This document shows positions 53,729 to 61,732 of a stretch of 64,000 bases of DNA, in pieces. Position 1 is the stretch's first letter. The number at the start of each line of letters is the position of its first letter. The position numbers and the translations under genes were made by a program. The DNA is taken from positions 62,001-126,000 of the forward strand of contig NZ_BMVU01000006.1 in assembly GCF_014650875.1 (NCBI RefSeq), given 5' to 3'. Origin of the DNA: Streptomyces minutiscleroticus. Lineage in GTDB: Bacteria > Actinomycetota > Actinomycetes > Streptomycetales > Streptomycetaceae. A model generated the notes under the pieces. It saw only the letters and a list, made by a program, of their open reading frames with translations, was not told the DNA's origin and ran no database searches.

Positions 53729-53910
53729 TCCCCACCCCTGATGCGAGTGTCGGAGCGGCGGGCCGGCCGCCCGCCGCGTGCGGAAACTCTAGATCATCCG
53801 GAAGAGCGCCTCGCGCCGCTCCGCACCGGGCCCGTCGGCGGGTCCGAGGGGCGGAGACGGGAGAGGCCGGGCGGGCCGCGCCTGGGACTGGAGCGCACCA
53901 TTTGGATCCC

Positions 53911-53950
53911 GTACGCGACACGTACGGTGTAAGTACGCGACGCGTACGGT
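53911..53950. promoter_or_regulatory. Twin 18-bp repeats upstream of tap
   Basis: GTACGCGACACGTACGGT (53911-53928) and GTACGCGACGCGTACGGT (53933-53950) differ by one base and are 22 bases apart, two helical turns. Each is itself close to palindromic (GTACGCG-A-CGCGTAC in the second). They lie 34-73 bases before the tap start codon and look like paired operators, possibly for Tap itself, which has a helix-turn-helix. Confidence 0.75.
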
Positions 53951-53983
53951 CCACGGGATAGGGTGCCGGTCAGGAGGTGTTGC

Positions 53984-56326
53984 ATGTCCGAGCTGTTCGA
54001 CGCGGTCGACGCGCTGGTCGCGTCCCGTTCGCCGCTGCCGCCCGCGGAGGAGCGCAAGCGGCTGCGCCAGGCCCACGGCCTGACGCTGGACCAGGTGGCC
54101 GCCGCGCTGAAGGTGCGCCGGGCGACCGTGTCCGGCTGGGAGTCGGCCAAGAAACCGGTCGAGCCGCGCGGTCCGGAACGTGAGGCCTACGCACGGCTGT
54201 TGAACAAGCTCGCGGAACTCTACCCCGCCCCGGCCGTGGCGCCGGAGCCGGCGGGCGCACCGGAACCGACGGCTGCCCCCGCACCGACGACCGCCCCCGT
54301 ACCGACGACCGCCCCCGTACCGACGGCTGTCCCTGTGCCGGCGGCTGCACCGGAGCCGGGCACGTCCACCGGCACGCCCGCCCCGGCGGAGCCGGCTCCG
54401 CCCACGGGTCCGGCCGTCGGCGCCACGACCGCGGCCACGGCCGGACACGAGAACATCCAGGCCGCCCCGGCCCCCGCCGCCTCCGCCGCGCGGACCGCTC
54501 CGCGTCCGGCGCGCACCGCCACGCGTACGCCGGCGTCACGCCGCCCGGGCGCGCGGAAGGCCGCCCCGGCCGCCACCCCGGCGGCCGGCACCGACCCGCG
54601 CTTCGAGAACGGCCCCCTCGCCGTCGTCGACGTCGACCCCGACGGCCGGGTACTGGCGTACTGCCCCGGCGGTCTGGTCCTGGACGTGCCCGCCAGGAGC
54701 CTCCCGGCCCTGGTGGACTGGACGCTGCGCGAGGCGAGGCTCGGGCAGCCGAGGCTGTCCGGACCGGGCAAGGACGCCGACCCGCTGCTCGTGCTCACCG
54801 AGGCCGCGCTGGAACGCTACGGCCTGCCGGTCGCCCTCACGGAGAAGGAGCGGCTCGCCGGGCGGATCCCGGAGAATCACAAGGTCGTCAAACAACTGGC
54901 GCGCACGGAGTGGAAGCTGACCAAGCGCGGGTTCGGCCCGTGGGCACGGATCTACCGTCCGGCGCAGGGTTCGGAGCGGGCCTGCGTGCAGCTGTGCATC
55001 CCGTCCTGGCACGCGCTCGACAGCCGCCACTGGGGCGGGGCCGACCGGCTCCCGCCTGCGGAACTCGCCCGCCTCCTGGGCGTGTACGCGTCCCGGGTGA
55101 TGACGCCGCGCGGCTCCACCGCCGTCACCGGCCTGGAGCTGATGACCGCCCTGCACCCGCCGACCCGCGCCTCCGCACCCGACGCCGACGGCAGGCGGCA
55201 CTCCGAGCACAACCCCGGCAGCCTGGGCAAGGACCCGGTCGACTGCGCGCCGTGCGAGGCCCCGGACGGGCACCCGCTCCTCAAGGACCTCCCCCGCTTC
55301 CACGTGCGCGGCCCCGGCGAGAAGCTGTTCGAGGAGGCGTACGACTGGGCGCGCCCGCTGACCGACGACGAGTGCCTGCGCCGCCACCTGGTGGGCATCG
55401 ACGTGAACATGGCCTTCGCCGCCGGCGCCAACGGCCTGGTCGTCGGCCTCGGCGCACCGACCCACGTCAGGGCCCCGGTGTTCGACGCGAAGCTGCCCGG
55501 CTCGTGGCTGGTCGACCTGTCCCACGTCGACCTGTCCCGGGTGAGGGTCGCCAAGGACAGGTGGGCGGACCTGGACGCCGGCCTGCTGCCCAGCCCGTTC
55601 ACACCGAAGGGCGAGCGCCCCGAGGGCCCGGCCTGGTACGCGACGCCCACCGTCGCCTACGCGGTGGAGCTGGGCTACGAGGTGCACCCGATCGAGGCAT
55701 GGGTGCGCCACGACAACGGCCGCTATCTGGACGCCTGGTACAACCGGCTGCGCGACGCCTACCTCGCCACCATGGCCGACCTCGGCGTGCCTGCCGACCT
55801 GCCGCCGGCCGACTTCCTGGCGGCCATGGAGGGCTACAAGGAACGCGACCCGGAGCTGGCGGTCGTCGTCTCGGCGATCAAGGCGACGGTCAAGGGCGGC
55901 CTGGGCAAGCTGCGCGAGCGGCCGCGGGGCGAGGGCTGGCGGCCGGGCGAGCCGTGGCGGGCCCTGTCCCGGCCGACCTGGCGGCCGGACATCCGCGCGG
56001 CGGTCATCTCCCGCACGCGGATCAACCTGCACCGCAAGATCGTCAAGCATGCGGCGTTCACCGGGCAGTACCCGGTCGCGATCCTCTCCGACTGCGTCGT
56101 GTACGCGGCCGACGGGGCGTCGCCGCTGGACTTCCTGCCCTACCGGGACGGCAAGCCGCTGCCCGGCGGCTTCAAGCTCGGCGTCAACCCGGGCCTGGTC
56201 AAGCACGAGGGCACCCAGACCGTTCTGTGGGGCGAGGGCGTCCGCGAGCAGTTCGACGCCCCGGAGCTCAACCTCGCCCGGTACATCAAGGACGGCACCG
56301 TCACCGACGCCGACAACGGGGAGTAG
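53984..56326 (+). CDS. tap: Telomere-associated protein Tap
   Basis: 780 residues, slightly longer than the about 740 of known Tap. Residues 20-75 are an XRE-like helix-turn-helix (LRQAHGLTLDQVAAALKVRR, then WESAKKPVEPRG). A Pro/Ala linker with tandem APxPTT repeats follows to about 200, which explains the extra length. The remaining 580 residues match the conserved Tap body, for example RYGLPVALTEKERLAGRIPE and FHVRGPGEKLFEEAYDWARP. In Streptomyces, Tap binds the folded 3' telomeric overhang and brings the terminal protein to it for end-patching. The GGAGG site is good. The tpg gene follows 9 bases later. Confidence 0.93.
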   Translation: MSELFDAVDALVASRSPLPPAEERKRLRQAHGLTLDQVAAALKVRRATVSGWESAKKPVEPRGPEREAYARLLNKLAELYPAPAVAPEPAGAPEPTAAPAPTTAPVPTTAPVPTAVPVPAAAPEPGTSTGTPAPAEPAPPTGPAVGATTAATAGHENIQAAPAPAASAARTAPRPARTATRTPASRRPGARKAAPAATPAAGTDPRFENGPLAVVDVDPDGRVLAYCPGGLVLDVPARSLPALVDWTLREARLGQPRLSGPGKDADPLLVLTEAALERYGLPVALTEKERLAGRIPENHKVVKQLARTEWKLTKRGFGPWARIYRPAQGSERACVQLCIPSWHALDSRHWGGADRLPPAELARLLGVYASRVMTPRGSTAVTGLELMTALHPPTRASAPDADGRRHSEHNPGSLGKDPVDCAPCEAPDGHPLLKDLPRFHVRGPGEKLFEEAYDWARPLTDDECLRRHLVGIDVNMAFAAGANGLVVGLGAPTHVRAPVFDAKLPGSWLVDLSHVDLSRVRVAKDRWADLDAGLLPSPFTPKGERPEGPAWYATPTVAYAVELGYEVHPIEAWVRHDNGRYLDAWYNRLRDAYLATMADLGVPADLPPADFLAAMEGYKERDPELAVVVSAIKATVKGGLGKLRERPRGEGWRPGEPWRALSRPTWRPDIRAAVISRTRINLHRKIVKHAAFTGQYPVAILSDCVVYAADGASPLDFLPYRDGKPLPGGFKLGVNPGLVKHEGTQTVLWGEGVREQFDAPELNLARYIKDGTVTDADNGE

Positions 56327-56335
56327 GAGACCGAG

Positions 56336-56893
56336 ATGAGTCTGTTCGGGGACGGCCTGGACGCCGCGGTGCAGAAGTCGTTCACGCGCCCGGTGCCCAA
56401 GAGCGCGGGCGCGCAGATGCGGTACCTGGTCAAGCAGCTCAAGGGCACCAAGCCGGTCGCCCGGATGCTGCGCATCTCCCAGCGCACCGTCGAGCGGTAC
56501 GTGAGGGACCAGATCAAGAAGCCGCGCCCCGACCTCGCGGCGCGGCTGGAGCGGGAGGTGAACAAGCGGTGGCAGCCGCAGGTGCGGGCCAGGGCCCGGC
56601 GGAAGGCGGCGACGACCGACGGCATCGTCGTCGACACCCGCGCCCGCCTCGGCTACACCGCTCCGATCGGCTCCACCGACCAGGACCGCGTCCGGCACCT
56701 GACCGTGGCCCTGCCGCCCCGGTACGCCGCCCGCCTCTTCGACGCCCAGCAGGCCGGGGCCGGCGAACAGCAGCTCAGGGAGATCACCGCCGAGGCGCTC
56801 AAGGAGGTGTACTTCCAGGACGGCGGCCGCCGCGCGGGCCAGCTGGAGGAGGTCCGCTTCACCGACATCGAGCACGTGGAGTTCGACCTGTAG
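56336..56893 (+). CDS. tpg: Telomere terminal protein Tpg
   Basis: 185 residues, the usual size. It starts SLFGDGLDAAVQKSFTRPVP and contains a helix-turn-helix (ARMLRISQRTVERYVRDQI) at about 42-62. IVVDTRARLGYTAPIGSTDQ in the middle and an acidic end, TDIEHVEFDL, also match known Tpg. It becomes covalently joined to the 5' ends of the linear chromosome or plasmid and primes synthesis of the last stretch. Co-transcription with tap is expected from the 9-base gap. Together they indicate a linear replicon. Confidence 0.94.
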   Translation: MSLFGDGLDAAVQKSFTRPVPKSAGAQMRYLVKQLKGTKPVARMLRISQRTVERYVRDQIKKPRPDLAARLEREVNKRWQPQVRARARRKAATTDGIVVDTRARLGYTAPIGSTDQDRVRHLTVALPPRYAARLFDAQQAGAGEQQLREITAEALKEVYFQDGGRRAGQLEEVRFTDIEHVEFDL

Positions 56894-56912
56894 GCGGGAC
56901 GGACCGTCCCGC
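56894..56912 (+). terminator. Hairpin directly after tpg
   Basis: GCGGGACG and CGTCCCGC form an 8-bp stem with a three-base loop starting at the base after the tpg stop codon. It probably ends the tap-tpg transcript ahead of the convergent SDR gene. Confidence 0.65.
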
Positions 56913-56955
56913 GCCGCGGACTCCGCCGCCGGAACAGGGGGACAGGGGAACTGGT

Positions 56956-57735
56956 TCAGCCGGCCCGGTAGCGGGAGGCGAGCTCGGGGCTCTGTCCGCC
57001 GAAGGCGGCGAGGTCGGCCCGGAAGACGGCGTCGAGGAGGCCGGTGTCCTCGACGCCGGGGGCGCAGACGACCTCGCCGAGTTCGAGGCCGCGCAGACCG
57101 GCGGTGACCACGTCGTCGGCGCTCATGCGGGGCACGACACTCATGTCGATGCCCTGGCGCGAGTGGAACTCGGTGGCGACGACGCCGGGGCACAGGGCCT
57201 GGACCTGGACGCCGGTGTCCGCCAGCTCGGCACTGAGGGTCTGGGACATGGCGACGAGATGGGCCAGGGAGCCGGCGTAGACGGCGCGGCGCGGCATGAC
57301 GGACTTGTCGGCGGGGCCGCTGAAAGCGATCATCCCGGCCACGTTGACGATCTTTCCCTCGCCGCGTTCCTGCATGCCGGCGACGGCGGCGCGGGTGAGC
57401 AGGGTGGGGGCGACGACCTTGACGTGGACGAGTTCGCGGGCCTTGTCGGCGGGCAGCTCGGCCAGCGGCATGTAGTGGGCGACGCCGGCGTTGTTGACGA
57501 GCATGGTCAGCGGCTCGTCGGCGCAGATCCCGGCCACGGCGTCGACTCCGTCGTCGGTGGACAGGTCGGCGACGACCGTGCGGACCGCGACGTCCGGGTG
57601 GGCCGCGGCGAGCTCCTCGAGACGGTTCCTGTCGCGGCCGACGGCGATCAGGTCGTGACCGTCCGCGGCGAGGCGTTCGGCGAATGCCCTGCCGATGCCG
57701 GAGGTCGCGCCGGTGACGAGGGCGAGCTTGTTCAT
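56956..57735 (-). CDS. Short-chain dehydrogenase/reductase with altered catalytic residues
   Basis: 259 residues with the classical SDR fold: VTGATSGIGRAFAERLAADG at the N-terminus and VNNAGVAHYMPLAELP near 80. At the active site the serine segment reads VNVAGMIAF, with alanine/glycine where Ser is expected. The YxxxK motif reads YAGSL: Tyr is kept but Lys is Leu. It may be a non-canonical or binding-only member; this could be a trait of its subfamily rather than decay, since the rest is well kept. It is divergent from the XRE regulator at 58266, a common regulator-SDR pairing. Confidence 0.8.
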   Translation of the reverse strand: MNKLALVTGATSGIGRAFAERLAADGHDLIAVGRDRNRLEELAAAHPDVAVRTVVADLSTDDGVDAVAGICADEPLTMLVNNAGVAHYMPLAELPADKARELVHVKVVAPTLLTRAAVAGMQERGEGKIVNVAGMIAFSGPADKSVMPRRAVYAGSLAHLVAMSQTLSAELADTGVQVQALCPGVVATEFHSRQGIDMSVVPRMSADDVVTAGLRGLELGEVVCAPGVEDTGLLDAVFRADLAAFGGQSPELASRYRAG

Positions 57736-58265
57736 GAGCAGTGTTCCTTTCGGGGTCGGCCGGAGTGGCCGAGGTGGCTGGAGTGGCCGAGGTGGCCGGA
57801 GTGGCCGGGGTGGGGCTCCGGTGGGTCCGGGTGCGCTCTGCGCGGTACTGCTCCGCGGCGGCCTCGCGCCGGCCGTCACTCGGAGGGTGATCGACGGTGG
57901 TGCGGCCTCGGGGGGTCGGGTACCAGACCGTGTGCCGGCGGGACAGCCGGCAGTCGGACGGCTCGGCCGGGGCCCGGTCGCCGGTGCGGGCGACGGGCGA
58001 CGGGCGACGGGCGACGGCGGAGGGGCCGAGCCGGCGCACCGCGTGGCCGCCGCGCCCGGCCACAACCCGGTTCCGGCGTACGGAGCCGGTGCCACCGCCG
58101 GTGATCCGGCTCGGTCCGGCGGCCGCCGCGACGGACCGCGCCGCCGTCCGTACTTCTGTCATGCCTCCACGGTCGGCGGGAAACGCCTGGTGAGGTAGTA
58201 GACCCGTTTTCCTGGGAAGCGCAGTACCAGGACACGCCGACGCCTCCCTTGCCACAATCGAGGGC
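57736..58265. repeat. Divergent intergenic region with 9-bp and 7-bp tandem repeats
   Basis: No gene is supported. A 9-bp motif (GTGGCCGAG or GTGGCCGGA) is repeated five times at 57765-57809, just upstream of the SDR start. GGGCGAC is repeated four times at 57988-58015. AT-rich sequence at 58185-58215 (GTGAGGTAGTAGACCCG) is the likeliest promoter zone for the XRE gene. Confidence 0.6.
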
Positions 58266-59126
58266 ATGGCGACCACGGAACTCGGCGCGGCCCTGCGCCA
58301 CTGGCGCGATCGCGTCCCGCCCCAGGCCGTCGGCCTGCCCACGGGCGGACGCAGGCGCGCCGCCGGGCTGCGCCGCGAGGAACTGTCCCAGCTGGCCGGC
58401 GTCTCCGCCGACTACATCATCCGGCTGGAGCAGGGACGCGCCGCCAACCCCTCGCCCCAGGTCGTCGAGGCCCTGGCCCGCGCCCTGCGGCTCACCCAGG
58501 ACGAACGGGCCCACCTCTTCCGCCTGGCCGGCCTCGCCCCGCCGGGTCCCGGCACGGTTCCGCGGCACATCACTCCCGGCGTCCACCGCATGCTGGACCG
58601 TCTGGCCGGCACGCCCGTCGCCGTCTTCGACGCCGTCTGGACCCAGCTGCTCGCCAACCCCCTCTACACCGCCCTCATGGGGGAACGGCACGGCAACGAC
58701 CTCAACGCCGTCCGGCGCGCCTTCCTCAATCCCCACAGCCGCGTGCGCCACACCCCCGAGTCCAGGGGCGCGCTCCAGGCGGCGCAGGTCGCCGACCTGC
58801 GCCGCACCGCCGGCCGCTACCCCGACGACCCGGATCTGCGGTCCCTCATCGCCGACCTGCGCCGCCTCAGCACCCGCTTCGAGGAGCTGTGGGAGTCGGG
58901 CGCCGTGGGCGAGCACCAGGCGGCCCGCAAGACCGTCGACCACCCCCACGTCGGCGCCCTGACCCTGGACTGCGACGTCCTCAGCGTCGCAGGCAGCGAC
59001 CTGCGCATCATGGTCTACACGGCCCGACCCGGTACCGAGGACGCCGACCGCCTGGCACTCCTGTCCGTGATAGGGATGCAGCTGCTCACGGACGGTCACT
59101 CGGAACCGGGCACAGCCCGCTCCTGA
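58266..59126 (+). CDS. XRE/MmyB-type transcriptional regulator
   Basis: 286 residues. Residues 5-70 are the helix-turn-helix typical of this large Streptomyces group (RRRAAGLRREELSQLAGVS, then YIIRLEQGR). The rest is the MmyB-like PAS-type ligand domain (FDAVWTQLLANPLYTALMG, ending LRIMVYTARPGT). It is divergent from the SDR at 56956-57735, the usual partner type, and probably represses it until a small ligand is bound. The remnant at 6573-7243 is a damaged relative. Confidence 0.88.
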   Translation: MATTELGAALRHWRDRVPPQAVGLPTGGRRRAAGLRREELSQLAGVSADYIIRLEQGRAANPSPQVVEALARALRLTQDERAHLFRLAGLAPPGPGTVPRHITPGVHRMLDRLAGTPVAVFDAVWTQLLANPLYTALMGERHGNDLNAVRRAFLNPHSRVRHTPESRGALQAAQVADLRRTAGRYPDDPDLRSLIADLRRLSTRFEELWESGAVGEHQAARKTVDHPHVGALTLDCDVLSVAGSDLRIMVYTARPGTEDADRLALLSVIGMQLLTDGHSEPGTARS

Positions 59127-59336
59127 CGGCCTTGGTACGGCCCGTTCCTGACGGACCGTCGGCAGGGCGGAACAGGGCGCGCTCTCCGCGCTGGGCCGGA
59201 CGGCTCAAGCGGTCCGCTCACAGGCGGTACAGCGCAGGGACCGCTGGGGTGAACCGTGGTCCGGCAGCAGATGACGGCATGGGGCGGTGGTTACGGATGC
59301 CGGTGACAGTACGGATTCGACAGACCGGAGCCAGAC

Positions 59337-59579
59337 ATGCGCCTGCGTACCGCGTTCACCGCTGCCCTGCTGGGCTCGGCGGCACTCCTCGGGGCCGCCG
59401 GTGCGGCCGCCGCCGCACCGCACACCTCCCCCGCGCACCTGGACAGCGCCCGCGTCGCAGCGTCCCCGGCGAGCGAGGACTTCGACGGATTCGAGGCGGA
59501 AGTGCACGACATCGCCGAATACGACTACGACAACTACAGCTACGGTCTCAGCGGGGGCGACGTCGGCTCCCGCGACTGA
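59337..59579 (+). CDS. Small secreted protein with an acidic, Tyr-rich tail
   Basis: 80 residues. The first 27 are a clear signal peptide (MRLRTAFTAALLGSAALLGA, then an AAA-A cleavage region). The mature 50-odd residues end in DIAEYDYDNYSYGLSGGD, rich in Asp and Tyr, with no cysteine. CGGAG lies 7 bases before the ATG. No family is recognised; it may be a small exported structural or metal-binding peptide. Confidence 0.55.
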   Translation: MRLRTAFTAALLGSAALLGAAGAAAAAPHTSPAHLDSARVAASPASEDFDGFEAEVHDIAEYDYDNYSYGLSGGDVGSRD

Positions 59580-59627
59580 GCTGTGTCCCGGGGCGGATCC
59601 CGCCCGGGGCCGGAACGATGCGACACG

Positions 59628-59655
59628 GACCGCCGCTCCGCAGGAGGCGGCGGTC
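59628..59655 (+). terminator. Hairpin after the small secreted-protein gene
   Basis: GACCGCCGC and GCGGCGGTC form a perfect 9-bp stem with a 10-base loop followed by TTGT, 49 bases past the stop. The remaining sequence up to 59927 holds no gene. Confidence 0.65.
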
Positions 59656-59927
59656 TTGTCGTACCGAAGTGCCGAAGTGCCGAATGACGGTGTCGCGGAA
59701 GTCCTTGGGCCGGCCGAGGCGGCGCCCGGGGATGTCGCGCCGGCGCCGGTGGGCGGGGCAGCCCGGCCCGCTGAGGGACGGTCCTGGCGCGTCGGGAGGC
59801 CGGGAACACGCGGACAGTGCTGCTCCGTCCTCACGCGCTCCAGACCGCGTCGGACGGCCCGCCCGTTGGGGGGGGTTCTGTCAGTACCTGTAATGCCAGG
59901 CCCTTCTCCACCTTTTTGACCTGCGGT

Positions 59928-60026
59928 TCTCTGGCGATCACGCACCTGGCCTTCTACGCGGGCCGGCCCAACGCCATGTCCGCGATCACCCGGCTGAAGG
60001 GAATCGCCGGCGAACGCGGCGCCTGA
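59928..60026 (+). pseudogene. C-terminal fragment of a carboxymuconolactone decarboxylase-family gene
   Basis: The last 33 residues read LAITHLAFYAGRPNAMSAIT, then RLKGIAGERGA, matching the C-terminal end of CMD-family proteins (THLAFYAGxPNAMSA). Nothing upstream in this frame matches the family, and the CxxC-H site region is missing, so at least two-thirds of the gene has been lost. Confidence 0.65.
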
Positions 60027-60104
60027 GCGTCGCCGCCCGAGCGCTGGGGAGCGCCCGCCGCCTTCACGGCCGCCGGACACGTACGAGCACGGAGAGATCA
60101 GATC

Positions 60105-60266
60105 ATGGAGTTGTTGAAGAAGCAGCCGACGGCGAAGCTGCCGACGGAGTGGTTCACCGGGGACGCCTGGGCGGACGTGACCCACCGCGGTACCGACGAC
60201 GTCGACTGGCTGGAGCACGTCGACGACGAGTACGGCGGCCCGCGCCGCGGCACCCGCGCCGTCTGA
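60105..60266 (+). pseudogene. Cupin-type gene with the barrel deleted
   Basis: 53 residues with a plausible start (GGAGAGATC ahead of the ATG). MELLKKQPTAKLPTEWFTGD matches the N-terminus of small Streptomyces cupins found beside CMD and aldo/keto reductase genes. The remaining residues (DDVDWLEHVDDEYGGPR) look like the C-terminal end of the same proteins. The histidine-bearing beta-barrel between them is absent and the frame is kept, so an internal deletion is inferred. Confidence 0.6.
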
Positions 60267-60328
60267 CCCGTCGCGACACCCGTCCCACCCGACCCGTCGC
60301 GGTACCCGTCCCACCCGACCCGTCGCGG
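60266..60328. repeat. 26-bp tandem repeat at the end of the cupin remnant
   Basis: Units at 60266-60291 and 60292-60317 (ACCCGTCGCG, two variable bases, then ACCCGTCCCACCCG style) differ at two positions, and a partial third copy follows to 60328. The rest of the sequence up to 60482 has no gene. Confidence 0.7.
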
Positions 60329-60482
60329 GCCTGCTCCGACGTGATGGGCACCGGCCGGTACGCGGCCCTGGCCGCAGAGGTGCGGCCCGAGCGGCGCCCG
60401 TGGGTGCGGCGGCCGGGTCTCCCGGCCGCCGCACCCACGCGAACACCCCGTCTCTGCCGCTCACACCGTGAGGAGTCCGCTC

Positions 60483-60752
60483 GTGCGCACCCGTACTCCC
60501 GGCCGGGGCCTTGGGGTATCGGCCATCGGCCTGGGCCGCGTGGGCGTGTCCCAGGGCTGCGGACCGAACGCCGGCGGCCGGCAGGAGATGATCCAGGTCC
60601 CGCGCGGCGCCGTCGAGCGGGGCGTCACGTTCTCCGGCACCGCCGGGGTCCGCCTCCACCGCGGGCGGACCGGCCGGGCCGGCGGGACGTGGCGCGAGCG
60701 GGCCGTTGCACGCACGAATCGGCAGGCGGCGGGCGCTTCGGGGACCGGGTGA
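60483..60752 (+). pseudogene. Truncated and mutated aldo/keto reductase gene
   Basis: 89 residues from a GTG after GAGGAG. GLGVSAIGLGRVGVSQGCGP, then RQEMIQVPRGAVERGVTF, match the first 50 residues of AKR proteins. GLGCMGMS has become GLGRVGVS, and the DTAE segment with the catalytic Asp has become GTAG. The protein then leaves the family and stops, with no Tyr, Lys or NADPH site. The family is normally about 330 residues. Confidence 0.7.
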
Positions 60753-60786
60753 CCGCACTCCTCACCACGGACGGGAGACGAACGGC

Positions 60787-61500
60787 ATGGCACTGATTCT
60801 GGTGACCGGGGCCTCCAGCGGGCTCGGGCTCGACACGGCGAACGCACTGGCCGACGACGGGCACGACGTGGTCGTCCACGTCCGCAACCCCGCCCGCCTC
60901 ACCGGCTCGGGCGACACCGGCCGGTGGAAAGGCGTCGTCACCGGGGACCTCGCCGAGCCCGACGAGATCCGCGGTGTCGCCCGGCAGGCCCGCGGGTTCG
61001 GCCGCTTCGACGCCGTCGTCCACAACGCCGGCGTGCTGCACTCCCCCGCCGTGTCCGTCGTCAACACCGTCGCGCCCTACATGCTGACGGCCCTGATGGA
61101 CAAGCCTGCCAGGCTCGTCCACCTCAGCAGTTCCATGCACCGGAGCGGCTCCACCGACCTGCGCCGGCTGACCGACGGCACAGCGACCTACAGCGACAGC
61201 AAGCTGTGGGTCACCGCCCTCGCCCTGGCGTTCGCGTCCCGGTGGGAGGGAACCTCCAGCCACGCGGTCGATCCCGGGTGGGTCCCCACGCGCATGGGCG
61301 GCGCCGGCGCACCGGACGACCTGACCGCCGGGCACCGGACGCAGGTGCTGCTCGCCACCCGGCACGACGTGACCCCGAGCACCGGCGGCTACTGGTACCA
61401 CCAGCGGACGCAGGCACCTCACCCCGCATCGCGGGACGAGGATTTCCAAGCCCGCCTGATCCGAGCACTGGAGAGCCTCACCGGCGTCGTGCTCGACTGA
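60787..61500 (+). CDS. Short-chain dehydrogenase/reductase
   Basis: 237 residues. VTGASSGLGLDTANALADDG is the nucleotide loop, VVHNAGVLHSP the NAG motif, LVHLSSSMHRSG the catalytic serine and TYSDSKLW the YxxxK pair, so the site is complete. VDPGWVPTRMGG follows, as in the WcaG/oxidoreductase-like small SDRs. It lies 34 bases after the AKR remnant; CMD, cupin, AKR and SDR genes are often linked in Streptomyces, and this appears to be the only surviving member of such a set. Confidence 0.85.
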   Translation: MALILVTGASSGLGLDTANALADDGHDVVVHVRNPARLTGSGDTGRWKGVVTGDLAEPDEIRGVARQARGFGRFDAVVHNAGVLHSPAVSVVNTVAPYMLTALMDKPARLVHLSSSMHRSGSTDLRRLTDGTATYSDSKLWVTALALAFASRWEGTSSHAVDPGWVPTRMGGAGAPDDLTAGHRTQVLLATRHDVTPSTGGYWYHQRTQAPHPASRDEDFQARLIRALESLTGVVLD

Positions 61501-61732
61501 TCCCCGCCCGTCGTCGCCGGTGCGCGGAGGGCGGCGACGGCATCGTCGGACGTCCCGGCAGCCGTCACCGCCGCGGCACGTGCGCAGCCGCGGCCGCGCA
61601 GCAGGTCGTGGCCCAGGACGAGGGCACGGGCTTCGGCTGCCGCGCCACGCGACGGTACGGGTTCCGACAGGCGGTCGAGGACACCGCCGAAGGCGCGGCC
61701 GGCCGGTTCCTCCCCGGTCCGCCGCCGACGTC
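61501..61732. other. Gap between convergent genes, no assigned gene
   Basis: The minus frame is open (GRAFGGVLDRLSEPVPSRGA and onward) and looks protein-like in composition, but no family is recognised and no start fits. It could be another remnant. Confidence 0.3.
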
